From contig JBLHGN010000169.1 in the NCBI GenBank assembly GCA_047616325.1, forward strand, positions 1-7,969: a stretch of DNA of 7,969 bases. Direction: 5' to 3'. Below, piece by piece: positions 1-5,515 of this stretch. Numbering within the stretch: the first letter of the stretch is position 1; each line of letters starts with the position of its first letter. Made by a program: the position numbers and the translations under genes. The notes under the pieces are model-generated. The model was not told the origin of the DNA. It saw only the letters and a list, made by a program, of their open reading frames with translations, and did not search any database. This stretch comes from JBLHGN01 sp047616325. Lineage in GTDB: Bacteria; Pseudomonadota; Gammaproteobacteria; Pseudomonadales; Cellvibrionaceae.

Positions 1-87
1 TGTTACACCTTTCACCAATTGAGCAATGTCTTCAATAATCGGCTGGTCTTGTTCGTTTTCAATTTTGACCTGAATGGAAATTTTCAT
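1..87 (-). CDS. Probable ISKra4-family transposase, N-terminal 29 codons only
   Basis: An ATG at 87-85 opens a frame that stays open to the left edge, giving 29 residues beginning MKISIQVKIENEQ and ending QLVKGVT. The short hydrophobic beta-strand start followed by an acidic stretch and a 'xIAxLxxG' segment is how I remember ISKra4-family (DDE-type) transposases beginning; these enzymes move the element by cut-and-paste or a related route. No catalytic residue is in view. The start sits 23 nt after the stop of the upstream pRiA4b-type gene, with no strong Shine-Dalgarno, so translation may be coupled. Family assignment rests on very little sequence. Confidence 0.5.
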   Translation of the reverse strand, partial: MKISIQVKIENEQDQPIIEDIAQLVKGVT

Positions 88-110
88 TGCGAACCACTAC
101 AAAGTAAAAA

Positions 111-515
111 TTAAGCCAGCTCGCCCAACGTTTGCTTAAAAAAAATATTTATTGCCGAGCGATCAAAGCGTTTGACTTCATAGACTTCGATCAGTTCACG
201 AACATCCCCAACCGTTGTCGTTGCTTCATCACCATTACAAATGGTATCCAGTACACCAATGAGAGCCAGGGCTTCATCACTACGATAACAGGGTGTATTA
301 TTGACTAAACGACCCTGACCACCGGTATAAAAAGGTGTGGTCGATTCATTATTTAATTGGATATGCTCGATGCGAATACCAAAGAGCCAATGATCATAAA
401 AATTGTAGCAGTAAGTAAAGCGGTCAGCGATTGAGGTGGATCCCAATAGCCGTAGTCGACGCCATATCATGGGGCTGATGCCTCGGAGGGCAATTTTGAT
501 GGAATAAACAGTCAC
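111..515 (-). CDS. Plasmid pRiA4b ORF-3-like family protein, apparently with an internal deletion
   Basis: 134 residues starting at a GTG (515-513). The opening, with 'YSIKIALRGISPMIWRRL', is the hallmark N-terminus of the pRiA4b ORF-3 family (PF07929), small proteins of unknown function often tied to mobile DNA. In the family this is followed by an 'xxADLHxxIQxxMGWxxxHLHxF' segment and, later, a 'GDRFTYEYxFxDxW' motif. Here 'STSIAD' (residues 26-31) runs directly into 'RFTYCYNFYDHW' (residues 32-43), so the central His-rich block seems to be missing in frame. I infer a loss of roughly 50-60 codons with the junction near 423-428. The C-terminal part (with 'EATTTVGDVREL') looks intact. The protein is therefore probably non-functional or altered although the frame is open. 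A hairpin lies just upstream of the GTG, and no good ribosome-binding site is visible. Confidence 0.72.
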   Translation of the reverse strand: MTVYSIKIALRGISPMIWRRLRLLGSTSIADRFTYCYNFYDHWLFGIRIEHIQLNNESTTPFYTGGQGRLVNNTPCYRSDEALALIGVLDTICNGDEATTTVGDVRELIEVYEVKRFDRSAINIFFKQTLGELA

Positions 516-525
516 GACGGAGGTC

Positions 526-549
526 TCTCAAGTCAGGTAAAACTTGAGA
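526..549 (-). repeat. 8-bp inverted repeat (hairpin) just upstream of the pRiA4b-type gene
   Basis: TCTCAAGT (526-533) and ACTTGAGA (542-549) are perfect complements separated by 8 nt. On the minus strand the hairpin ends 10 nt before the GTG start of the pRiA4b-type gene. It lacks a following T-run, so it is not a classical terminator. In other IS families, hairpins near the end of the element limit translation of transcripts that enter from outside; a similar role here is inference. Confidence 0.5.
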
Positions 550-847
550 CTCTCGCATCTTAAGTGGTTGTAAAAGTATCAATTGGGCTGCCCCACACTT
601 TGTGGTGCTCTCACAATTTGAGTGAGCCGCAATTTAGGCAAGTATTTGGCTGGTAGGCCGTGGGGTCACTAAGTAATCGTGAGCGATGTTGATCTGGCGT
701 GTGGATATCTGGCAATATATGCGGCATAGCTGAATGGAATACATACAATCCCCTCCAAACACAACCCTGGTGAATCGGACACTGGGTCTAGGAGCCTTGA
801 AGGGAGGGGGCTGCAGCGATCTTTGTCACATTTGGCGGGGGTCGGCG

Positions 848-862
848 TGTAAGGCCCTTACA
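848..862. promoter_or_regulatory. 15-bp palindrome upstream of the mipA-like gene (possible operator)
   Basis: TGTAAGG-C-CCTTACA is a perfect 7-bp inverted repeat around a single central base, about 80 bp before the ATG of the outer-membrane protein gene. Size and symmetry fit a binding site for a dimeric regulator, and mipA/ompV genes often sit beside two-component systems, but no regulator gene is in this window. It could equally be a chance palindrome or part of the IS end. Confidence 0.3.
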
Positions 863-942
863 GACACCGTAAAACAACTAGACAGCCTTCCCATAGGCAA
901 TATTTGTTTTATTTTTACTAACAGACAATTGAAATATATCTC

Positions 943-1746
943 ATGCTAAAAATACGTGCGGTCTTTTTATGTTTTGTAGCGCTAATTTTTTCACCGCAGG
1001 TTTTTGCGCGGCAACAACCAAAGCTTGAGTTGGGGCTTGCTCTCGCTGGGCAGGTGCTAAATGATTATAGAGGGTCGGAGTCGATTCAGACGCAAGCTTA
1101 CCCCATCCCGTTTTTTCTTTATCGTGGTAAGTTTTTAAAGGCCGACCGTTCAGGTGTTCGCGCGGAAATTCTCTCGTCGAATAACCTCGAATTTAACCTT
1201 AGTGGTGAAACCGCACTTAATGGATCGAGCAATGATAATGAGCTGCGTTTCGGTATGCCCGATCTAGAGTCGGCTTTTGAGCTCGGCCCATCGCTAAATA
1301 TTAACGTAACCGGCGATAATTTTGGCCGTGGCTGGCAGTTGCGCTTTCCTTTACGTGGGGTAGTGACACTGGGTGATACCGGTGTTCACTATATTGGCTA
1401 TAACTTTAATCCAAGATTTACCTATGTAAAGCCAAACGTAATTCCAGGTTGGACCGGTAAGGCAAACGTTGGACTGCTTTATGGCTCACAGCGTTACCAT
1501 GATTATTATTATTCGGTTGCTGAACAATACGTAACCGAGGGTCGTGAACGCTATACTGCAAGCCGTGGTTTTAGTGGAACATATTTTAAAGCAAGTTTGG
1601 GGCGCCGAAATGGGCCGTATATTTACGCTTTTAGTTTGCGTTACGACAATCTGGAGGGTGCAACCTTTGAGAGCAGCCCCCTAGTGGAGACCGCGAATTA
1701 TTTTTCTTTTAGTTTTATATTTGCTCGCTTTTTATGGCACTCATAG
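943..1746 (+). CDS. MipA/OmpV family outer-membrane protein
   Basis: 267 residues. Residues 1-22 form a signal peptide (positive 'KIR', hydrophobic core, 'QVFA' cleavage site). The mature part alternates polar and aromatic residues as expected of a beta-barrel, with Tyr/Phe-rich strands such as 'GVHYIGYNFNPRF' and 'AFSLRYDNLEGATFESSPLV'. The 'SSPLV' segment near the C-terminus is characteristic of MipA/OmpV proteins (PF06629). E. coli MipA is described as a scaffold between lytic transglycosylases and penicillin-binding protein 1B, whereas Vibrio OmpV is linked to osmotic adaptation; which role applies here is unknown. The last residues are 'ARFLWHS', so the terminal aromatic typical of BAM substrates is not quite at the end. 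The Shine-Dalgarno is poor, but the signal peptide starts exactly at this ATG. It stands alone, converging on ubiB across a 41-bp gap in which I see no terminator hairpin. Confidence 0.85.
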   Translation: MLKIRAVFLCFVALIFSPQVFARQQPKLELGLALAGQVLNDYRGSESIQTQAYPIPFFLYRGKFLKADRSGVRAEILSSNNLEFNLSGETALNGSSNDNELRFGMPDLESAFELGPSLNINVTGDNFGRGWQLRFPLRGVVTLGDTGVHYIGYNFNPRFTYVKPNVIPGWTGKANVGLLYGSQRYHDYYYSVAEQYVTEGRERYTASRGFSGTYFKASLGRRNGPYIYAFSLRYDNLEGATFESSPLVETANYFSFSFIFARFLWHS

Positions 1747-1787
1747 AGATGCTTTACTTTGGTATCGTCGGTCTACAGTGCAAAAAG

Positions 1788-3401
1788 CTAAATCAATAGC
1801 GCCGTAAGGCCAAGAGCTAATAGAAGCAACGACTCCTTAGGTAGTGTGTTAATGAGCGGCCAGGCAAACCACGCCGCCGCCGAAAAAGAAAGTAGCACCA
1901 CCAAACGTCGTAATTTTGAGCGCGGGCTTTTTTGTGTGTTTGCTATAGCGCGACTTGCCTCTTTGAGGTCTGGAGCTATTTCGGCGAGTGTTTTAATTTC
2001 GTTTAACGAGTCGAAAATTAAATGTGGAACGAGGGGAAACTTCTCCAGCCATTCCGGTGATTGGTATTTTAATTCTTTCCACAGTGTTCGCGGGTGAAAC
2101 CTGTTTTTTATCCAACGTTCTAAAAATGGGTGCGCGGTGTCCCATAAGTCAAGATCCGGATATAGCTGTCTGCCCAGGCCCTCGATGTTTAACAATGTTT
2201 TTTGCAAGAGTACAAGCTGTGGTTGCACCGGCATGTTGTAGCGTCGGGCTGTTTTAAATATGGTGATGAGTGCTTCGCCGAAGGAAATGTCCTTCAGCGG
2301 TTTATCAAAAATCGGCTCACATACGGCACGAATAGCAGATTCAAAACCGCTTACCGAGGTGCCCTTCGGTACCCATCCACTCAGTACGTGCAATTCGGCC
2401 ACTTGGCGATAATCGCGCCGAAACATCGCCAGTAAATTACGCGCAAGATAGTATTGGTCTTCGCGAGTGAGCGAGCCGACTATGGCCATGTCGACAGCTA
2501 TGTAGCTGGGGCGCGATGGGTTTTTATAAGAGACAAACACATTGCCTGGGTGCATATCGGCGTGAAAAAAGTTGTGTTCAAATACTTGGGTAAAAAATAT
2601 TTCTACCCCGCGTTCTGCCAATAACTTCATATTGGTATTTTGTGCGGCTAATTGTTTCTGGTCGGTAATGTCTATGCCGTAAATACGCTCCATCACCATT
2701 ACGTTACCACGGGTAAATTCCCAATAAATATTAGGGATATAAAGCTTGTCTGAATCTTCGAAGTTGCGTCGTAACTGTGAGGCATTTGCGGCTTCGCGAG
2801 CAAGATCGAGCTCGTCAAAAATGGTGATGCGATAATCTTCAACTACCTCCACGGGTTTTAATCGACGCCCTTCAGCGCTGTAGCGTTCAATTATTGCTGC
2901 AATAAGCTGAAGCAGATCAACATCTTTTTCTATGGTTTTTTCTATGTTTGGCCTTACGGCTTTAACAATAACCTCGTCGCCGTTTGGCAGCACAGCGGCG
3001 TGAACCTGAGCGATGGACGCGGATGCCAACGGAGTGCTGTCAAAAGATTTGAACAGCTTGTCGGTGGTGTCACCCAGCGCAAGCTCGACAATTCTACGAA
3101 AATTATCGTTGTCGAATGGCGCAACGTTGTCTTGCAGGTGGTCGAGCTCTTCAATTATGTCGGGTGGAACTAGGTCTGGGCGTGTCGACAAGAGCTGACC
3201 AAACTTTACAAAAATTGGCCCCAATTCTTCAAAGGCGTGTCGCAGACGCTTACCCCTAGATTCACTAGGTAAACGATAAAATTTAAAAGGCAGCAGCAAC
3301 AAGCGAAACTTTTTCGGTGTGCGAGTACCGTCCAGCAGAGTATCTAGTCGGTATCTCCCAATAACACGAAAAATGGCTAATAAGCGTAATAATCTAGACA
3401 C
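1788..3401 (-). CDS. ubiB: UbiB, protein-kinase-like ATPase of ubiquinone biosynthesis
   Basis: 537 residues if it starts at GTG 3401-3399, close to E. coli UbiB (about 546). The frame is open further upstream (to 3659), but that part overlaps ubiJ and matches nothing in UbiB. The GTG overlaps the ubiJ stop by 8 nt and follows 'AGAAG' at 5 nt. UbiB is an atypical kinase-fold (ABC1/ADCK) ATPase, anchored to the inner membrane, needed for aerobic coenzyme Q synthesis; it probably helps extract or present lipid precursors. Visible motifs: KFGQ (residues 66-69), the Ala-rich loop 'PLASASIAQV' (124-133), the nucleotide-binding Lys (about 147), 'ELDLAREAAN' (197-206), and the catalytic 'HADMHPGN' (280-287). 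The metal-binding motif that is DxG in E. coli (DCG) reads D-M-A here (304-306). Two C-terminal membrane helices lie at about 500-517 and 524-537, and the protein ends abruptly after the second. Confidence 0.95.
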   Translation of the reverse strand: MSRLLRLLAIFRVIGRYRLDTLLDGTRTPKKFRLLLLPFKFYRLPSESRGKRLRHAFEELGPIFVKFGQLLSTRPDLVPPDIIEELDHLQDNVAPFDNDNFRRIVELALGDTTDKLFKSFDSTPLASASIAQVHAAVLPNGDEVIVKAVRPNIEKTIEKDVDLLQLIAAIIERYSAEGRRLKPVEVVEDYRITIFDELDLAREAANASQLRRNFEDSDKLYIPNIYWEFTRGNVMVMERIYGIDITDQKQLAAQNTNMKLLAERGVEIFFTQVFEHNFFHADMHPGNVFVSYKNPSRPSYIAVDMAIVGSLTREDQYYLARNLLAMFRRDYRQVAELHVLSGWVPKGTSVSGFESAIRAVCEPIFDKPLKDISFGEALITIFKTARRYNMPVQPQLVLLQKTLLNIEGLGRQLYPDLDLWDTAHPFLERWIKNRFHPRTLWKELKYQSPEWLEKFPLVPHLIFDSLNEIKTLAEIAPDLKEASRAIANTQKSPRSKLRRLVVLLSFSAAAWFAWPLINTLPKESLLLLALGLTALLI

Positions 3402-4119
3402 TAGGGCTTCTATTTTTGGGGTGAGTTGATGTTGGTGGCCTATCGTTATACGCTTGCTCGATAGGCTCTGCACCATGTGCATTGTGGGAAGGTGTTTTTT
3501 GAGATAAATGCTCCATTCTCGCAGCAGCACGATTGATATCGGCATGTATCTCGTCGACGTTTTCGCAAAAACTTTTAACTTCAATCGGTGTGGGTACAGC
3601 GCGTAACTCTTCTTGCAGAAATTCGGCAAGGGAATGCCGTGCATTATTTTCGATTTCACGCCCCCAACGCATCGAATCTTTTAGCGCATTCGCAATCAGG
3701 TGGGTTGGCGCCAAACCCTTTAATATGGTGTCGCCCCCAAGTGTGTTGAGCATCTCCTCTACGGGTTCTTCCCAGTCAATATCTAAGTTTCTAAATATGC
3801 TCTGAAACTTGGCCAGAACAGTGGAACTGCCAGAAACCTCCATGCTTGAGTGGGTGAAGGAATGGCTTGGGGATAAGAGAGCAGAGGCAAAACCGATCAA
3901 TTCGCCGCGTATGGTAGCGCTGGGGGTATATTCACCGTGGCCGGCGACGATAATGTGCTCGCCTATTACAGTAAAATACAGCTGCAGGGAGGGGGTTTCA
4001 CAGCACACTGCAATGGTGTGGTTCTGTAAGGCTGTGAGTTCATGCCGAGTGCCTGGATCGTAGCGCAAGACCGAGTTAATGGCCTTTTCGACAAGCGCCG
4101 CTAGCGCAGTCGACGACAT
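3394..4119 (-). CDS. ubiJ: UbiJ, SCP2-domain accessory factor of ubiquinone biosynthesis
   Basis: 241 residues from the ATG at 4119-4117. An in-frame TTG at 4149, overlapping the ubiE stop as TTGA, would add ten residues; I prefer the ATG because 'MSSTALAALVEKAINSVL' lines up with the start of E. coli UbiJ. Residues about 15-112 form an SCP2 sterol-carrier-like lipid-binding domain, including the 'MEVSGSSTVLAKFQ' segment. A second half of mostly charged helices follows, including 'ALKDSMRWGREIENNARHSL' and a likely coiled coil at about 183-206. UbiJ organises the soluble Ubi complex together with UbiK and binds ubiquinone intermediates. The last 35 residues are polar and rich in Pro, Ser, Thr and His, longer than the E. 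coli tail; this region overlaps the start of ubiB. The position between ubiE and ubiB is the standard one. Confidence 0.9.
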   Translation of the reverse strand: MSSTALAALVEKAINSVLRYDPGTRHELTALQNHTIAVCCETPSLQLYFTVIGEHIIVAGHGEYTPSATIRGELIGFASALLSPSHSFTHSSMEVSGSSTVLAKFQSIFRNLDIDWEEPVEEMLNTLGGDTILKGLAPTHLIANALKDSMRWGREIENNARHSLAEFLQEELRAVPTPIEVKSFCENVDEIHADINRAAARMEHLSQKTPSHNAHGAEPIEQAYNDRPPTSTHPKNRSPSV

Positions 4120-4145
4120 TACGCTTTCGCTGTGTGCTTCAGTAT

Positions 4146-4904
4146 TCAAGCCTTAACGCCTTTGTGGAGCGCCACAACACCACCCGTTAAATTGTAGAAT
4201 TTACATTCGCTGAAACCCGCATCGCCCATCATCGATTTGAGGGTTTCTTGGTCGGGGTGCATGCGAATGCTTTCGGCCAAATAACGGTAACTGTCGGCGT
4301 CGTTAGCTACCAATTTGCCTATTAGCGGGAGGAATCTAAAGGAGTAGGTGTCGTACACTTTTTCTAATAATTGATTTTTGGGTTTGGAAAATTCGAGCAC
4401 CAATAAACGGCCACCGGGTTTTAGAACGCGATGCATGGACCTGAGGGCAAGGTCTTTGTCGGTGACATTGCGCAAGCCAAAGGCAATGGTTATACAGTCA
4501 AAAGTGTTGTCGGGAAATGGCAGGTATTGCGCGTCGGCTTGGGAGTAAAAAACGTTTCCGGCGATGCCCTTATCAATCAATTTGACACGCCCGACCTTAA
4601 GCATGGAATCGTTTATATCAGCCAAAACCACTCGTCCTTCGGTGCCGACAATGCGTGAAAATTTCGCGGTAAGGTCACCCGTGCCACCGGCGATGTCGAG
4701 TACAGTATTGCCCGCGCGTACACCCGATAATTCGATGGTAAATCGTTTCCAGATACGGTGAATCCCTCCGGACATAAGATCATTCATTATGTCGTATTTT
4801 GCAGCAACCGAATGAAACACCCCGGCCACTCGTTGGGCCTTTTCAGCCACACCAACGGTTTCATAACCAAAATGAGTGGTTTTGTCTTGGGGAGTGTCGG
4901 ACAT
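4146..4904 (-). CDS. ubiE: UbiE, ubiquinone/menaquinone C-methyltransferase
   Basis: 252 residues, nearly the length of E. coli UbiE (251) and closely similar over the whole chain. The enzyme uses S-adenosylmethionine to C-methylate 2-polyprenyl-6-methoxy-1,4-benzoquinol (and demethylmenaquinol where that is made). The class I methyltransferase fold is evident: motif I 'VLDIAGGTGD' (68-77), the acidic residue after strand 2 in 'LADIN' (94-98), 'FPDNTFDCITIAFGLRNV' (130-147), 'RVLKPGGRLLVLEFSKP' (159-175), and the C-terminal 'YNLTGGVVALHKG' (237-249). I chose ATG 4904-4902 over the upstream in-frame ATG at 4970 because it has an AGAGG ribosome-binding site 5 nt before it, matches the family start, and the longer form would begin inside the probable promoter. 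It leads a three-gene operon with ubiJ and ubiB. Confidence 0.96.
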   Translation of the reverse strand: MSDTPQDKTTHFGYETVGVAEKAQRVAGVFHSVAAKYDIMNDLMSGGIHRIWKRFTIELSGVRAGNTVLDIAGGTGDLTAKFSRIVGTEGRVVLADINDSMLKVGRVKLIDKGIAGNVFYSQADAQYLPFPDNTFDCITIAFGLRNVTDKDLALRSMHRVLKPGGRLLVLEFSKPKNQLLEKVYDTYSFRFLPLIGKLVANDADSYRYLAESIRMHPDQETLKSMMGDAGFSECKFYNLTGGVVALHKGVKA

Positions 4905-4941
4905 GGATGCCTCTTTGTTTTTGTCGCGGAGTAATCCGACC

Positions 4942-4970
4942 ATTGTAGCGTTATCGGCAGCGCACGTCAT
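4942..4970 (-). promoter_or_regulatory. Probable sigma-70 promoter of ubiE-ubiJ-ubiB
   Basis: On the minus strand a -10 box TACAAT (4947-4942) lies 17 nt after a -35-like ATGACG (4970-4965). The start of transcription would fall near 4935, leaving a leader of about 30 nt before the ubiE ATG at 4904. The -10 matches consensus at 5 of 6 positions and the -35 at 4 of 6. It suggests that ubiEJB can be transcribed independently of the hslVU genes. Confidence 0.5.
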
Positions 4971-4983
4971 GAAAATGCTGTGG

Positions 4984-4995
4984 CCTGAATTCAGG
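4984..4995. repeat. 12-bp perfect palindrome upstream of the ubiE promoter
   Basis: CCTGAATTCAGG is fully self-complementary and sits 14 bp upstream of the proposed -35 box. It might be a regulator site, or chance. There is no T-run, so it is not a terminator for the DUF971 gene. Confidence 0.3.
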
Positions 4996-5036
4996 GAAAT
5001 TGATTTGGTGCGCTGGAGTCGTGCCGTAAAGTATTT

Positions 5037-5417
5037 TTAGCGAGGATCTACCCACTTGACCGCAGATACGTCATCCATTTCTTTATGCCGAGTCACCTGT
5101 GTGAGGTAGTCTTGCCAGTATTGATGTTGGTGTGTGCCAAGCTCGTAGAGGTAGTCCCAGGTGTAAATGCCGGAGTCGTGTCGGTCACTAAAAATCAGTT
5201 TGATGGCGTAATTCCCTTGTGCTTCAACGCCGGTAATAGCGACCTTGGCCTTGTTTAGTTGCAATACTTCTTGCCCTGGGCCGTGTCCTTTTACCTCGGC
5301 AGAGGGTGACAATACGCGCAGAAACTCAGCCGGTAAGAGAAAGCGCTGCCGACCGAACACTAGCTCCAGCTCCTGAGAGCGACGATGGAGTTTTATGGTG
5401 CTCGGCGTTGGACTCAT
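5037..5417 (-). CDS. DUF971 domain protein (gamma-butyrobetaine hydroxylase-like N-terminal domain)
   Basis: 126 residues, essentially a single DUF971 domain (PF06155). The domain is recognised by the opening 'TIKLHRRSQELELVF', the 'LPAEFLRVLSPSAEV' segment and the signature 'SDRHDSGIYTWDYLYELG' (residues 76-93). In eukaryotes the same fold forms the N-terminal metal-binding domain of gamma-butyrobetaine hydroxylase, but here the catalytic dioxygenase domain is absent, so hydroxylase activity should not be assumed. The bacterial stand-alone form has no firmly established role that I know. It sits 76 bp after hslU and 132 bp before the ubiE start. In Pseudomonas the equivalent gene also follows hslU, which makes a functional tie to HslVU or simple co-expression under heat shock plausible. 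The tail ('DVSAVKWVDPR') is polar. Confidence 0.88.
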   Translation of the reverse strand: MSPTPSTIKLHRRSQELELVFGRQRFLLPAEFLRVLSPSAEVKGHGPGQEVLQLNKAKVAITGVEAQGNYAIKLIFSDRHDSGIYTWDYLYELGTHQHQYWQDYLTQVTRHKEMDDVSAVKWVDPR

Positions 5418-5456
5418 GGGCGTTACTTTCTTATGGGTGAATGGCTAAGCGACTAG

Positions 5457-5480
5457 TTTGAGTTTGAGTTTGAGTTTAAG
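5457..5480. repeat. Hexanucleotide tandem repeat, four copies
   Basis: TTTGAG occurs three times in a row, followed by a one-base variant TTTAAG, in the gap between hslU and the DUF971 gene. It is non-coding. Copy number of such short repeats can vary by replication slippage, which would change the spacing between the hslU hairpin and the downstream start. Confidence 0.85.
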
Positions 5481-5484
5481 CGTG

Positions 5485-5515
5485 CCTAAGTCGCTATAAA
5501 ATGTAGCGACTTAGG
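5485..5515 (-). terminator. 12-bp perfect hairpin spanning the hslU stop codon
   Basis: On the minus strand CCTAAGTCGCTA (5515-5504) and TAGCGACTTAGG (5496-5485) pair perfectly around a 7-nt loop. The 5' arm and loop encode the conserved HslU C-terminus (LSRYIL), and the stop codon TAG is the first three bases of the 3' arm. No U-run follows, so this is not a textbook intrinsic terminator; it could act in RNA stability, partial attenuation or Rho-assisted ending. The type given is the nearest available. Confidence 0.5.

Larger units (their letters stand above)
1..550 (-). mobile_element. Partial insertion sequence, probably ISKra4 family (5' end; rest lies beyond the left edge)
   Basis: Two minus-strand reading frames follow each other with a 23-nt gap: a pRiA4b ORF-3-type protein and then the start of a protein whose first residues resemble ISKra4-family transposases. 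I recall this pair of families occurring together in ISKra4-type elements, but could not check it. The outer end of the element should lie right of position 515. I could not identify a terminal inverted repeat or target duplication, because only one end is in view, so the right boundary given is a guess (just past the hairpin at 526-549). Confidence 0.45.
516..942. other. About 430 bp without a convincing gene, between the IS and mipA-like gene
   Basis: No reading frame here resembles a known protein. The only plus-strand ORF (734-949) overlaps the mipA-like start and looks like chance. The stretch is dense in small inverted repeats: 526-549, CCACA/TGTGG at 593-605, CTCAC/GTGAG at 610-626, ATCG/CGAT near 673-684 and a 15-bp palindrome at 848-862. 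It must contain the outer end of the insertion sequence and, in its right part, the promoter of the mipA-like gene. I could not place either with confidence. Confidence 0.5.

Noticed and set aside
734..949. Plus-strand ORF of 71 codons before the mipA-like gene
   Set aside because: No similarity recognised, no ribosome-binding site, irregular composition, and it ends inside the start of the real gene. Probably chance.
1747..1787. Possible bidirectional terminator between the mipA-like gene and ubiB
   Set aside because: I looked for a GC-rich hairpin with T-runs in the 41-bp convergent gap and found none.
3402..3659. N-terminal extension of UbiB to the ATG at 3659
   Set aside because: The extra 86 residues lie entirely over ubiJ in another frame, do not resemble UbiB, and the GTG at 3401 gives the family length.
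4120..4149. TTG start for UbiJ overlapping the ubiE stop
   Set aside because: Possible by translational coupling, but the ATG at 4119 aligns with the E. coli protein start and the Shine-Dalgarno spacing for the TTG is too short. Kept as an alternative in the ubiJ entry.
4905..4970. N-terminal extension of UbiE to the ATG at 4970
   Set aside because: It would begin inside the probable promoter. The ATG at 4904 has a good ribosome-binding site and matches the family start.
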